Positions 36,897 through 49,110 are shown, counted from the stretch's first letter. The stretch is 64,000 bases of DNA from Paramacrobiotus metropolitanus (GCF_019649055.1 NW_026570239.1:744001-808000), one strand, 5' to 3'. A program made the numbers and translations. Notes: generated by a model not told the origin, from the sequence alone.

Positions 36897-37999
36897 TTAG
36901 AAACTCTTCCAGCGCGTAAAAGCAAACGGTTCAGTGCTGCGGACAGTGTAAATAATTTTCTTTCTGGCTCTGCTAACCGGGTAGCGGTGGTAGTGCTGCA
37001 CTCACTCACCGACAGTGCCGGTAGTATTGTAATCGCTTACTTCTAACCGAGATCTCTAACTGGACAGTCGCCGTTCTTTGCAGAATGCAGATGCGTTATT
37101 TTACAATGTTTTCATGCTTCCAGGCAGAAGTCTGAGGCAGAGGGTCTACCTGGATAACTCACGTCATCGCCCAAGTCAAAAAGTCGTACTCGTACTTGCG
37201 AAGTTTCCAGAAAAGTTCCATACCGGTTCGAAAGTAGTGTCACCTTTTCCACATAACCGTAATCGCACTACATTAGACCCATAGATCTCGCTCGACCAGC
37301 TCCAAGTTCGAACCGGAAGTGACTGTTGCAGTTTGGTATGAATTTTGCAGGTGTTTACGAGCTTGGACACGTGGACTCTACTAGAATACTGTGCGAAATG
37401 GAAATCGCACATTCGACCACATGGGACGCTCTACAGCTTTCAACAAAATATCTACCGCATAATTCATTATTTAATTTGTTACTGTAATAGAAATAATTAT
37501 TTAATCCCCCTATAATTACTATTCTAAGTTACTATCTCTTGCCATAAATTAGTAAATTTATTAATCAATTAATTTAACAGTTAATTAATTAATTAATTAA
37601 TGTGAATTTAATAAATTAATTAGTTTATACAGTAGATATGCTGTTGAATAGTGTGTCCGATACGGTCTATAGTTCGACTTCCATTCCGTACAGTATTTTA
37701 GTAAGTACACTATTCCAAGCTTGATTTATAAATAAATTTACACTTCTCCAAAATTTATTTGGAAATAAATTTCTCAAGTGTTTACTTGAAAATTGCAGTA
37801 AACAGATTAATCGTAGTAAATTTTAATGGGTTTTAATACAGAATAACATTAAGCATTTCATTGGTTGCCAGTTTTTCCTTCGATAAAGCAGTTGTTTTCA
37901 GCACGGCATCTATCCCGGCTGTTACTGCAATCCCGACGAGAAAGCCAACCCCTCCCCTCATACTGAGTTTTAATAAGGTTTTCACACACGGAATGTGTT
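36897..37999. other. Gene-free stretch
   Basis: No supported gene. It contains an AT-rich, TTAATTAA-rich segment near 37570-37630. The plus-strand open frame at 36708-37046 overlaps the minus-strand exon and is a shadow. Confidence 0.45.
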
Positions 38000-40180
38000 C
38001 CTTACATTCCAGCTAGTGTGCTGATAAGAAAAAAACATTATTCAATTACTTAATTGGGCTGTTTCACTCTCACATGTAATGTCTGGCCTTATATCTTTTA
38101 AGTATGTTGCTGAAGAAAAAGGGCCTAAACAGTTGTGGATTTACATAAAGTGTGCGTACAGAACTTCATAAAGTTGTGAATTTCTTGAATTAGTTGGGTA
38201 TCACAAAACGCAAAAGACTCAAAAGTCCTAAAGCAAAGCCGAAGCACAAATGAACGCAAAATGTCACAACGCCACCTAGGCGGTAGCTTCAACAAAACAC
38301 TGCCTAGCGTTTTATAAGGGGCATCCTAGAATGATCATTAATCAGGCTTGACAATCTTCGCTGAGTTCACTCCCGTTGCCGTCTTTGTAGCATCCATCCA
38401 GGATGTGTACGGCCACCTTGCTGAGCTTCGACACGTCAAATTCGCGCAAGTCCACTGTATCCCACCACTCTTCACCGTGCTCTGGCCGAAAACTACTAAA
38501 TTAAACCTGCAACAAGAACCAATCATGAACAATTGCCAACAATGATCGATATTCTCGGACTATCACATATTATTTTGACGAACGAAGCAACATTTTACTT
38601 GTTCTTTATGAATTTCCTGTTGCTCACAGTGTAAAGAAGCAGCGGACAGCAATCCATTCAGCGAGGTAAGCCAACGTCCGCACCCAGCGTGCGTGCATAC
38701 GCTTGACCTTTTCGCAGGTCTGTTGGGAAACGTCCGGGCAGTTAGCGTTTAACGCTGTTACATAGTACCGGCACAGCTGTGCCGCTGATTCCGTGCAGCG
38801 GAAGCGCATGAGCGGAATGAGCGCATCAAATTCACCATGGTCTTCATATCGCCGGCGCTCTGGAGCTACTTCCGGCCAGGCCGCGCTACCACTGTCGAAT
38901 AGCCTTTTCAGCAGCGAGACCGTCCCGGTCAGGTTGCATGCGGTGTAGTTGACTAGCACCACTTCCTGGCACACTGTCAGCAACTGCGACATTTTCTTGC
39001 ATTCATACGTCCCGTTCTGGGAATTCCGCTGAAGATCCAGAACGCGCCCGTCCGCATCAAACCCGTCCGCACAAAACACATCATCACGGAGGTTTTTGCC
39101 GATGATCAACTTGATGCGAAACCCATTTGTTTCTAAAAACTTTTTGATAATCCACAGTCTGAACGAAGACGTCGACCTTTCTCCAGCTGATACCGTAGCC
39201 GAACCACTTTCCATTAAAGCCACTATTTGTGTGCACGGCGAAACGGTTCGGTCCAGGATCGTGACGAGTTTATAACGGAAGCTGTAGTAGTGAAAACGGA
39301 ATTCCGCCGTCTCGGATTCCCGTCCGCACAGCCGGCGAATGTCGATGATAATATACTGACGACTGGCGTATTCTCGATCCACAGTGGGCACACCCTGATT
39401 AAAACGAACACAACCCTGATCTTTCTGTTATTGAAACTATGGAAAACGGTGTTTTGTTTAAGGGTAACAGACTCTTGATATTCTTATAGCGTTATTGGAA
39501 AGAGATTAATAAATTCTGGTATCAGATAAATTCAGACGATCGATAAATGACAAAGAAAGAAAACTGAACCGTGACTATTACATAATTAACCAGAAGCCTA
39601 CCGTGTTACGAAATGCGTACAATGACTTTAAATAAGCAATTGAAGTTACGAGTTACGATGCTCTATCGGCATCGCTGCATCAGCATTTTAGTAAGTTTAT
39701 TTGGAGAAAATTTAATTTTTCAATAAGATTTTAGTACGAGCAGCTGACATACCGGTTCATTTGGGTCTGGGTAACTACATCCAGATTAAGAAGAATGTCA
39801 GCTAGAGTCGGATGCGCAAGCTCATCCAGGCAAGTTTCTTCCACATCTGCAAAAAGAACAAACAAAAGAGGTGGGCAGTCATTTCATTTTAAATAATCTC
39901 GGAAATCAGTCTGACTACTCTTGTATAACAGAAATTTTTGGAACAGGGTACACTGTATAGCAAATAATTTTCAGAGAGAATTTAAACTTCATCAAACTTT
40001 ATCAAACATTGTAAGGACAGGGAACGGACTAAGCAACGGTCGACCACGTTATCACTGTCGCATAAAGAAAGCACGGCTGTGCTATTGCTTACCATAGTTC
40101 TACAGATAGTATTGTCCCACTTAAAAGATGTTCTAAAGTTTTTTTCTCATCAAAAGCTTTCTCATATTTTAAAAGGTTAT
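38000..40180 (-). repeat. Right arm of large inverted duplication
   Basis: Reverse-complement match to 21413-23866. It lacks the two MITEs at 21713 and 23606, so it preserves the empty target sites. It keeps sequence at its 3' boundary near 40180 that was replaced by a repeat in the other arm. Confidence 0.85.
38338..40180 (-). pseudogene. F-box-like gene, minus-strand copy of inverted pair
   Basis: The exons mirror those at 21413-23362: about 40178 to 40093 (donor before GTAAGC); 39850 to about 39757, the F-box start LDELAHPTLADILLNLDVV; 39391 to about 38630, the long domain containing YIIIDIRRLCG, open for 255 codons; and about 38500 to 38338, with the WWDTVDLREFDVSKLSKV exon ending TGA. 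Compared with the other copy it lacks ten bases just after the RVCPLW codons (near 39370), which shifts the F-box out of frame with the long domain. The long domain is the better preserved of the two copies. Function is unknown beyond the F-box likeness. Confidence 0.7.
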
Positions 40181-40377
40181 ACTGAATATAGAAACCTATA
40201 ATTGGGTGGGTGGAAATAAAAGAGGTGAGAGAATCTGCCGAGAAAATAGACAAAAACACGTATCTGTCACCATGGCAGCCGCCCTTAAGTGTGTATGCGA
40301 TGGATAATGTCAAACGGATGGCTCTCAGCCCTTTCACACTATACTGACTATAGTAAGCACTAAGTACTTGACTTCAT

Positions 40378-40970
40378 TTATCTACCGTAGTTACGCGTTA
40401 CTGAGTCACGGTACGTACCATGCAGGAGCATACCCATTGTCAAACCCTTGACGGCAATGCCTGGCCGCGACTGTTGCTCGGTAAGGCAGTTGCGGCCGGC
40501 TTCTTCCAGCGAATCGCTGGTCCAGAACAAGCTGCTTCCAGTAGCACCACCTTGCACTTCCGCGCAGATGAAGGTGACTGTATCGTTTCCCACCCGCGCA
40601 AACATACGACACCCGATGGGGAACCTGTAGACTCTGCCCAAGTGAGTCGGGCACACGAATTGTGTAGATTCCAGCGCATTATCATGAAGTACCACCAGTA
40701 ACGGTTACAGTGGACACTTTCATCACACACACCCTCACGCTTCTCCAACACGACGGAGCACGCGCGCGCCACAAACTTGGGAAGGAAATGGACGTCACGC
40801 AGCCGATGGGCCTGGTCGAAGGAAGCAATGTGTTCCGTACAGGAACCCTTCACTCTTCCCGAAGAAACTTGGTTCTCTGTCAGACACGGGCAGTCGGGCG
40901 ACGAACTGAGTTTGATGCACGATGCAGGAAGTGGTTGTAATTTTCGGATGCGCAGTATCTTGGCAAACAA
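40378..40970 (-). pseudogene. Possible first exon of the minus-strand F-box-like gene, frameshifted
   Basis: Two overlapping minus-strand frames look coding. 40970 to about 40690 contains HRLRDVHFLPKFVARACSVVLEKREG; from about 40690 to 40378 another frame contains HLGRVYRFPIGCRMFARVGNDTVTFICAEVQGG in consecutive stretches. The composition is GC-rich like the family's exons, and it lies upstream of the 40178 exon on the same strand. I do not recognise the domain. A shift near 40690 separates the halves. Confidence 0.4.
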
Positions 40971-40978
40971 CGGCGAAA

Positions 40979-41642
40979 CAGTTGGTTAAATACCCAACTG
41001 CAATATTTCCAATAATTCATAGAACTATTGGCTTTGCCCGCTTGCCGCTGCTTATATCTTAGCCGGCTGTTTTACACAATTTCCTAAAAGGCACGCCAGA
41101 TGCAAAAAATAGCGGCGTGGTTGTAACTTCGATGCTCTGCAGACGTGGCCTTCATTTTGTATATAATGGCTTAGACTGAATACAGAGCTTTGGTACTGAG
41201 AACTGAAAGTAGAGGGTCTGCAACTGCAGCATCCAAGTACAGCATCCGCTTGACTGATCAACTAGCACAATTCGTGTTACATAATCTAATCTTGTTACTT
41301 TAACGAACGCCGCCCGGATGGTTGCACGACATTTGCCTGGATGCGCGGATTGTGTCTTGCATGAGATTATGTAACTCCAATCGTGCTAAAACATCATAAA
41401 AGAGGATGCTGTACACGGATGTCGCAGTTGCTAATTTGCTGAAACTCCTTTATCCTTTGTCAGTACCATAGCTGTGTTGAAGTGTATTCAGTCCAGTTGA
41501 AGCCATTGTGGAAAGAAAGTCTCAAGAGCATCTAACTGATATTAAGTAGCTAAGCCGTACTAGCAGTCTTTTCGTCTGCCATTAAAAATTTAAAAGAACG
41601 GCTCAGATTTTAGTGGCGGCAGAGCTAACTTATGCAGAAAAG
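40979..41642. other. Gene-free stretch
   Basis: No supported gene. It contains the short inverted repeat at 41268-41391, and is upstream of the ATG at 41643. Confidence 0.4.
41268..41391. mobile_element. MITE-like inverted repeat, about 124 bases
   Basis: TAGCACAATTCGTGTTACAT at the left is the near reverse complement of ATGTAACTCCAATCGTGCTA at the right, giving about 28 bases of inverted end. No clear target duplication. Its size and form suggest a MITE remnant. Confidence 0.5.
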
Positions 41643-42308
41643 ATGTTGGAAATATTTCCTCGGCAGTGTCGGCACGATATTTTCCGCTGGAACGCGGTCG
41701 ATGTACCGGGCCCTGATGGACTGCTCCAATATGGTCTGGTCGTTGACGCCCCTCGCAACGGTCTCATCGTGGACTTTGACTGTCCCGGCCGACGCTCTCA
41801 GTTGGTGAATAACGATGCAGCACGGTTATGTCTTAGTTCTCAGAGAAAAGACTGCCACCTCGTTGCGCCGTCAGACGCGGAATACGGGGACAATTGGGAC
41901 CTCCGGACACCGCTGCAGGTTTTAGCCCGGACCGCGTCCGACCGCCCGTGGACCTGGTACCCGGCAAAATGTCTTCTGCGGCGGGTACTGTGGAACCGCT
42001 GCATGTTTATTCGCGTCCAGCTCGGCGACGTATTCCTCGACCGATACGTCAATGCTACAGCGGTTCGGTTGGAGAATTATAAAGAAAATCCACGGGATAA
42101 GGAGAAAAAGTTTTGCACGCGATCCTGTCCACTGCCGCGAATATACTGTGCCGGAGCCGGTGTTGACCCGGCCTTGTGGAGCTTGTGGATAAAATTGCTG
42201 GATATGGAGTGCGAAAATTATCCCATTCGAGTGGAAAATGGAAACCTTGTGTATGTGATGAAGCGCAGTACTTGGCGAAGTTCACTCACAACGGCTCATT
42301 TCAAGTAG
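41643..42308 (+). pseudogene. First exon of F-box family gene, cut off by a hAT insertion
   Basis: The exon opens with MLEIFP, as at 24285, and carries FRWNAVDVPGP, NGLIVDFDC and RPWTWYPAK, so the N-terminal domain is complete. At the position where the paralogue ends its exon with CATCTG|GTAAGA, a hAT transposon has inserted. The reading runs into the transposon end, whose first bases supply the TAG stop at 42306-42308. The original splice donor (CATTTG|GTAAGA) lies on the far side at about 46207. No F-box exon is found downstream, so any product is a truncated protein of about 221 residues. Confidence 0.8.
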
Positions 42309-45300
42309 TGTTGTGCTACTAAATAAAACTAAATAAATCCTATTTAATTAGTAAATACTTGCCTAAAATTAAAAGTGTAGTAAATAGTAAAGTTCCGGAG
42401 GTAAAGTTAGTAAAAGTAAGTAACTAGATTACTGATAAAGTAAATAGTAAGTAAATAGTAAGCTTTGTTTATCTTAAAATTAAATACTTTATTAATTCCA
42501 ATTACTAAATCGTTTTTAAAAAAACGTTAAAATAAAAATTACGAAGTAATTAATTTAATGTGACACTGGAAATTCCTATTATTTTGCTGGCTGCTGCACG
42601 AGGCAAGTGGTTGCCCTAGCATGAAGGGTGATATTTGCTACGTGCCTCGGATGTGTTTACGAGCTTGGCACGGCGGTTCCGTTAAAAAAAACAATTCCCA
42701 TACCACACTCGCACAGTCGCACTCCATAAGCGTTGTATTGCATAATAGCTAATTATTTCGCACGGATACGAGTGCCGTTTTGGATCTATAGTTTGTCTCT
42801 GGTATCTTGTATTTTACAGTCCCCAACTGTTTTTCTATTTTACTCGTAAGGGAGTATCATGCTCCGTTTAAAAGAAGTTGAAGTTAAGCGTAAAGTTTCC
42901 AAAACCGTCGCCCAAAATGTCAGCTCTGCAGAAGAATCAGCACCGGAGACCTCTGTAGTGATATCTGATATCGACGATGATGGACCTGTTTCTCCCATGT
43001 CTCCAATGCCTCCGCCTTCCCCTTCGTCTGTATCATCAGCAGACTCATTACAGACGAATCGTAAAAGCGGCGATTTTGGGCGCGCAGTGGTTTCTGCAGT
43101 CTGGAAGTATTTCGAGTACCTGCCATCGACAAATCTCTCGAAATGTTTGATTAGTGGGTGCGGATATTCGCTTAATGGAAAAAACACTGGCAACCTTGTT
43201 ACTCATCTGCGCGGCCGGCATCCTGAACAGTTCAAGGATTACGGCATTAAAGAAGCGGAAAGAAAGAGTGTGAATGAGAAGAAAGGCGGGATACAGACCA
43301 CCTTGACTTCGTTTCCGAAGAACCCAGAAGCGTATCGCCCGGCGAACCGCGGTAATGCATTAGCTATAATGATTTCAGATAAATTATAAAGTAAAGTATT
43401 TCATATTAAAAGGATAGCAGTCATTTTTTTCTTCTGTATTAGTAGTTTTGGTTTTCTAAAGATAATATTTTGTGTACAGTATACACAGTACTCGTAGAAA
43501 CAAAAGTACTGCTGTCAGTGTTATGTCCGTCTGTGCAATTCAACGATTATTGTTTAGTAGTCCGTTTTGTCGTCTACTTGTTCCTGTTAAGGATGCTCTT
43601 TTAAACTGTGACTTTGAAATCTCAAAATCTGGTTTAATTCGGCCAACAATTTTTAGGTATAATATAATACTGCGCGAGACAGCACTCTTGATTGCGGATA
43701 CCACGTCGCCGTTTAGTTTGGTGGAGCATAAACGATTTCGCAAATACAGCAAAGTGTTGGATGCGCGATGCCCAGATATCGGACGAAAACGACTCACAAC
43801 GGAAATTACAAATGTGTGGAAAGACACGAAAAAGAAAATGCAGGCTGAACTGGATAACGCAGGACTCATTGCGCTTAGTACAGGTACATTTTGCCGCTAA
43901 ATTTAATTTTTTAATTTTAGTTATCATTCCGATGTATCTCTTAAATTCAGTGCTGTAAAGAGAAGTGAAATTTTTAGACGTTGTTGTGCACATTTTGCAG
44001 ATATCTGGACCAAAAAGGGCATGACAGAGTCGTTTTTGGGAGTGAATGCTCACTACGTTGACGCAGCTACCGAAGAAACCCGCAGCTGTACACTTGCGTG
44101 CCGCAGCTTTCCCTCCCCACACACGGCTGAAAAATGTATGCGCTGGTGAAAGAAATTTTAGATGAATGGAAGATTACTCCCGAACGAGTGATTGCTATTC
44201 TGACTGATAACGGCTCAAAAATGGTTTGCGCCTTCAAAAACTTCATTAGCGCAAAGCTGGTAATCCGGGATGAAGAAGAATTTCCTTGTGAAGATTCCGA
44301 CGAAATGTACATGTTAAGCACGTGCGAACCATTACCGGACGGCGCAGCCATAGATCTTGATTCTCAACAGTTCTTAGATTACGAGGACAACGAAAATAAA
44401 CTGTATGCAGACTATAACCGCCACAGCTGTTTTATTCACACCCTGCAACTTGTGGTGAAGGTTTTTGAAAAATCGGAAGAAGTTAAGCCCGTAATGAAGA
44501 AAGTGCGGTTTCTTGTCTCTGCGTTCAACAAGTCCGCCAACGCTACTACGGCATTAATTCGCAGTGCGGGACGAAAATTGATCTGCGATGTATCTACGCG
44601 ATGGAATTCTACTCTGCTAATGGTTTGCCGTTTACTGGAGCTGAAAATGGATGTGCGAAAAGTTATTGTAGAAGAAAACCTGAAGATATCTGACCTCACA
44701 CCGGAGGAATGGAAAATTTTGGAGGGCATCGAACTTTTGCTGGGAAAATTCGATACAGTAAGAGCTTAAATTGTATGAAAATAAATAATTCTACAATTCT
44801 TGTCGTTGTAGTAATCTTTCAAAACAAGATAGGTTTACACATCGTTGACGTAGCCTAATATGTAAATAATATAAAGCAGTTGCACTTGCTTCTCGTACTC
44901 TATTATTATGCTGTATAGTGTATATACGCTATACGAGTACTGCATCTTAAAATATTTTCGCTCAATGCATTAGATCGACCTTTCGACATCCTAAAACATT
45001 ATTTAAAAATTAGTGGTAATAATTTTATACTTTGGTTATTTCAGTGTGCATCTGTATTGGTTTTGCAGATTACTGATAAAATGAGTTCGGAGAAATCGGC
45101 TACAATCCATATGGTTTTACCGTATGTCAAGGAAATTAACTCCCACTTGGAAAATCAGTCGGCGTTAGATATCTTCCTGGACTTGAACTCTTTCGGCATG
45201 GAATCGATTTTTAGCGAAGTCGTTGAAAAAATGAAAGAGCAAATGGTGCTACGGTTCGCGTACGTTGTGGACGAAGCTAATGCGAAGTACAGGCCCATCT

Positions 45301-46204
45301 ACCTGGCAGCCAACTTCTTGCACGTCTGGTTCAAAGACTTTCTGACAGTAAATGAAATTAAAGCGGCTCGTGATGAAACGACAAGAATTTTTTTGCTCCG
45401 AAAAAATGCGTGCCAAGGGACATCAAGAGAAATCTCAGTGGCGGTGGGTGCCAATGGAGTGGAGATGGAGATATCAGCTTCTAAAAGAAAGAAAACGACT
45501 GAGCTGTCTTATCTGGCGACGCTCGCCCCCTTACGCGCAGCTATTCCAGAAGAAAGGCAAAGTGGAACTGCGAAGCTTATCAAAGAAAGGGATTCTTACT
45601 GCGGGAGTTCGGCGTCTGCACAAATTGACGAAAACTATGACCCAAGGAAGTACTGGATGCAGCACAGTGCTTTATTTCCTCTTCTCAGTTCTGTGGCTTT
45701 GGACATTTTTGCTATTGGCAGTAGCACGGCTGACGTCGAACGCTTGTTTTCAGCTGCAGGCAACACAAGCAGCGGTCGGAGAAATCGTATAAACGGTTCC
45801 CGGTTGGAAATGAAAGTTTTTTTGCAGAAAAATATGCGTTATGCCGACCCATCAATGAATGAAGAATGATATCTTAGTAGTTGAGATGAGATTCTGGGTA
45901 GATTATTGCGGTGCTAATTTTGTTCTTATGACGATTAAATGGCAATTGTACTAGCCTGTCTTAACTCCAGTGGATTCAGTTACGACATTTATTTGAAATT
46001 GCTAATTAAAAAATTATTTATTAATTTTAATTAGTATAATTAGTAAGTAAATTGAAAGGAAAGATTAAAATAGTAAGTAATAGTAAGTAATAGTAGTTCA
46101 AAATTTTTGAATCATTATAGTAAGTAAAAGTAAGTAACTTTTTTTAAGCGGTTATTAATAGTAAGTAAGGTTGGAGAAAGCTGTACAGTAGTAGCACATC
46201 ACTA
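42303..46204 (+). mobile_element. hAT transposon, about 3.9 kb
   Basis: Inverted ends share about 18 bases: left AGTAGTGTTGTGCTACTA (42304) and right reverse complement AGTAGTGATGTGCTACTA (46206). CTCATTT occurs beside both ends (42295-42301 and 46205-46211), close to the 8-base duplication expected of hAT, with a few bases of offset on the left. The paralogous exon end (24905-24920) confirms that one such sequence was the target. Subterminal AGTAAGTAA repeats occur at both ends (about 42340-42480 and 46020-46170). It carries a split, frameshifted transposase gene. Confidence 0.85.
42859..45869 (+). pseudogene. hAT transposase, BED finger and C-terminal dimerisation domain, one frameshift
   Basis: Exon 1 (from 42859) has an acidic N-terminus and a BED zinc finger (VWKYFEYL, CLISGCG, GNLVTHLRGRH). 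Exon 2 (about 43659-43883) has IADTTSPFSLVEHKRFRKY. Exon 3 (44001-44757) joins in phase through ACAG|GTACAT and TTGCAG and carries the first catalytic-type Asp (DIWTKKG) and a second in ILTDNGSKMV. Exon 4 (45069-45869) ends with the hAT dimerisation domain (ALFPLLSSVALDIFAIGSS then VERLFSAAG). In exon 3 the frame breaks near 44132, within a run of A, so this copy is probably inactive unless that is a sequence error. The exon 1 donor is not resolved. Confidence 0.85.
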
Positions 46205-47708
46205 CTCATTTGGTAAGACACATTTGCTTTTCCTAAGCGTTTCGACAAACATGAACCTAAAACAGTATGTGGCAGGCAGGCTTTAACACGCATATTAGGA
46301 CATTCATTACTTCGTATGCGTTCGTTACATTCGTTCGGACATTCGTTACTTCTTCTATAAGGACATTCGTTACTTCTTCTTCGTTACAGGACATTCGTTA
46401 CTTCTTTAAACGAAGCTTTTAAGAAATTATATACCTGTACCTTGAGATATAAATTATATACCTGTACATTTAGACCTAACAATGACATCAAAGCTAGACC
46501 CCTCGTGAAAAGGAAAGTTACTAAAAACATCCAGTTACGAAAAGAAGTGCATGAAAAGTTAGCCTAAACTTACAAAAAAGTTTTTATGACAACCGATTAT
46601 AACTTGGATCTTTAATATAACTTACGGGACACTTCAAGTTGGTCAAAAAGTTACCTACTGCACTAGAGCACTGAAGCGCATGTTTGTAATTTGAAGCAGT
46701 AATAAGCCGCCACCAGTGGACACAACTGCAAGTAACGTCACTGCATAATTGCATTGCCACCTGACACAACGCAACTGCACAAAAAATTTTATTGATACCA
46801 CGTATTTTTAAAATATTTTTTTTATTAATTGCACTTGCATACATACTACCGAAGTAGTTTTCCACTTCAGATTGTATCTCTCTAGTGCTTCTCTACTCTC
46901 CAGTTCATACAGGCATTTAACAAAACAATCAATTGTATTTCGGTGGCTTCGTAAAACAAATTAACTAATGTGACTTTTAATTACAAATATTAGCAAACTA
47001 TAAAATAAATAAGACTGATAAAATTTTATAACACAAATTACAAAAATAACAAATTACAAAGGTTTTGTGGCATTACTGCAGCAGCAAAACCTCAAAATTT
47101 AATCTCAAAAAGCAGCTCGTGAAAGGTATGCATGTAACCCCACGAGGTGGCGGCCGCGATAAGGGCGCGCGGTCGACCACGTAATACGGCCCGCGCTGAA
47201 GCGCTGAGTCTGAGTCTGAGTCTGACCCCTAAAAGGCTGAGTCTGACTACTGAAAGGCTGAGTCTGAGTACTAAAAGGCTGAGTCTGACCATTAAAATGC
47301 TGAGTGTTCCTAAGACTGCTAAAGTAATATCTCGATAACTTTTAACACTTGACCGGAAATATGCGCCATATGGTCCAGCGAATCCCCCTATTACAAGCAA
47401 CGCTAAAACAAAGTAAAGTACAACTGCAAGAGTTTATTTGGCAACAACCCATGCGGTAATCGAATACGGGACGTTTGTACTTTGTACTAGTGTAACTGCA
47501 TCAACACGAATGTTGAAAAGAAAGACTTAACCATAATTACAGCCGCTATTCGACATTTCCGGCCAAAATAAAACTAAATCCATTTTAATTATGACTGTAA
47601 ATACCATGTACAGTGTATAACTATTGAAATGCTGAGAACTTCACGTCTGAGTCTGGAACCATTGAGGAAGGAATAAATAAAGGAAGCAATGTTTTTTTGT
47701 CAAAAATA
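46205..47708. other. Gene-free stretch with short repeats
   Basis: GGACATTCGTTACTTCTT-like words repeat at about 46298-46412. A 20-base minisatellite lies at 47205-47310. The sequence just right of 46212 should be the old intron of the gene at 41643, but no downstream exon is found. Confidence 0.5.
47205..47310. repeat. Minisatellite, unit about 20 bases
   Basis: Four to five copies of CTGAGTCTGAGTACTAAAAGG, with variants. The serine/leucine-rich open frames on both strands here come from the repeat. Confidence 0.8.
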
Positions 47709-48823
47709 GGAAAGAAATTTCGATGGTTAAAAAAGGAAGGAAATTTTTGCGGCCAAAAAGGCACTAGATTTCTGATGGTCCAAAACAAGAGGAAAAGTTT
47801 TGTAGTTGCACTTGATGGTCTGTACGTTTCAAAAAAATAGTAAATGAAGTACGTAATGCAACTGCAATAAGCGTTACAGCTAAAAATATTTGTCGAGAAG
47901 AAGTAATTACCCGTGCACTTATGTGCTACGCATATCGTGAGAAAAAATAACCTAGAGTAGGTATTAAAGAAATGCCCTTTGATGTGCTGAATCATGCAGA
48001 GCAGAAAAAACTGAAGTTTGAACGTCGTGAAAGACCAGATGTCGCACGCCATTGATGCATCACATATTTCCTTCGAGTGGGTTATTCGTAAAGCGCCAAA
48101 GACTCTTTACCGTTTCGTTAAACTTTAAATGCAATCGATACATCTTCCAATTAATATGAGTTGCTACCGTGAAAAGTTACCGGTCCCAGTTCAATCCATC
48201 ATACGAGTATTTACTAAGCTCACAGCTTATTTTAATTTATCAGATACACTGTTCGCCAGTTACTTAGACAAATGCTGATACTAAATAATTATTTAGCTAA
48301 CTATTAATTATTTTTACCCCTATCATGTGACGCATGGTAGTAGAAACAAAAAGTTCACTTGGTCAGAAACTTTATGCACATGCAACTGCTATAAAACGCT
48401 GCGACCACCTTGTTAATGAGCAATCACAGTTGTAGCAATTATTTTAACTAGCTTGCGTGGAAGTACCAAGTATGCATGATAAGCATTTAATCAACAAAAT
48501 AATATAATACAGATCTGTAGTTAGCTAATACTAAATAATTCTAGAATAATACTAATAATAATCAGTTGTATGATGCTAGAATCACTAATTACGAGTATTA
48601 TAGGGTACTATATCATAATTATCACTCTACTAATTAGCGGCATCGTTAACTACTATCATTATTTCTTTTTTTTGAAATAGTTACTTCATTTACTTTTTTT
48701 TGAAACGTACAGACCATCAAGTGCAACTACAAAACTTTTCCTCTTGTTTTGGACCATCAGAAATCTAATGCCTTTTTGGCCGCAAAAATTTCCTTCCTTT
48801 TTTAACCATCGAAATTTCTTTTC
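47709..48823. mobile_element. Fold-back element, about 1.1 kb
   Basis: Arms of about 145 bases (47709-47851 and 48681-48823) are inverted and over 90 percent alike by eye. Shared landmarks are GAAATTTCGATGGTTAAAA, the GCGGCCAAAAAGGCA stretch, and TGCACTTGATGGTCTGTACG. No target duplication is clear. The AT-rich centre has no supported gene. Confidence 0.75.
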
Positions 48824-48839
48824 TGTTTCTAGAAATGGA

Positions 48840-49110
48840 AATGGTACCGCGGACAGCCGTTAGTGTTGGTCGTGACGTGCAGAAACACGATGTGCGATTC
48901 ATACATTGTTGCGACTTCAAAGTGTGCTGGCGCCGCCGCCGAACTGGCTTGCCGGGAGAAGATTGGAAAATACAAGTCGCTTACTGATCGCTATAATTTT
49001 GTCCCCTTTGCATGTGAGACTTTTGGCACTTGGTGTGAGACCGGCATTGTTACGTTAAAGGAAATTGGAAAGAAGTTGTTTTTAAAGAGTGGTCACCATA
49101 ACCTAAACAC
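48840..49110 (+). pseudogene. C-terminal fragment of a retroelement-type protein
   Basis: The plus frame has VTCRNTMCDSYIV, CAGAAAELACREKIGKYKSL and FVPFACETFGTW. This order (a DVT-like start, AGAAAE, KYxxL, FxPxAxETxG) matches the stretch commonly found at the C-terminal end of LINE reverse transcriptase ORFs in invertebrates. No reverse transcriptase core is present. The frame continues to 49231 without the motif. I judge it a decayed fragment. Confidence 0.6.

Noticed and set aside
42859-43389. BED-finger frame as a separate host gene
   Set aside because: It lies within the hAT ends, on the same strand and directly upstream of the transposase exons, and BED fingers are usual N-termini of hAT transposases.
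47621-48052. 143-codon minus-strand frame
   Set aside because: It overlaps a fold-back arm, is rich in Phe from T-runs, and has no recognisable domain.
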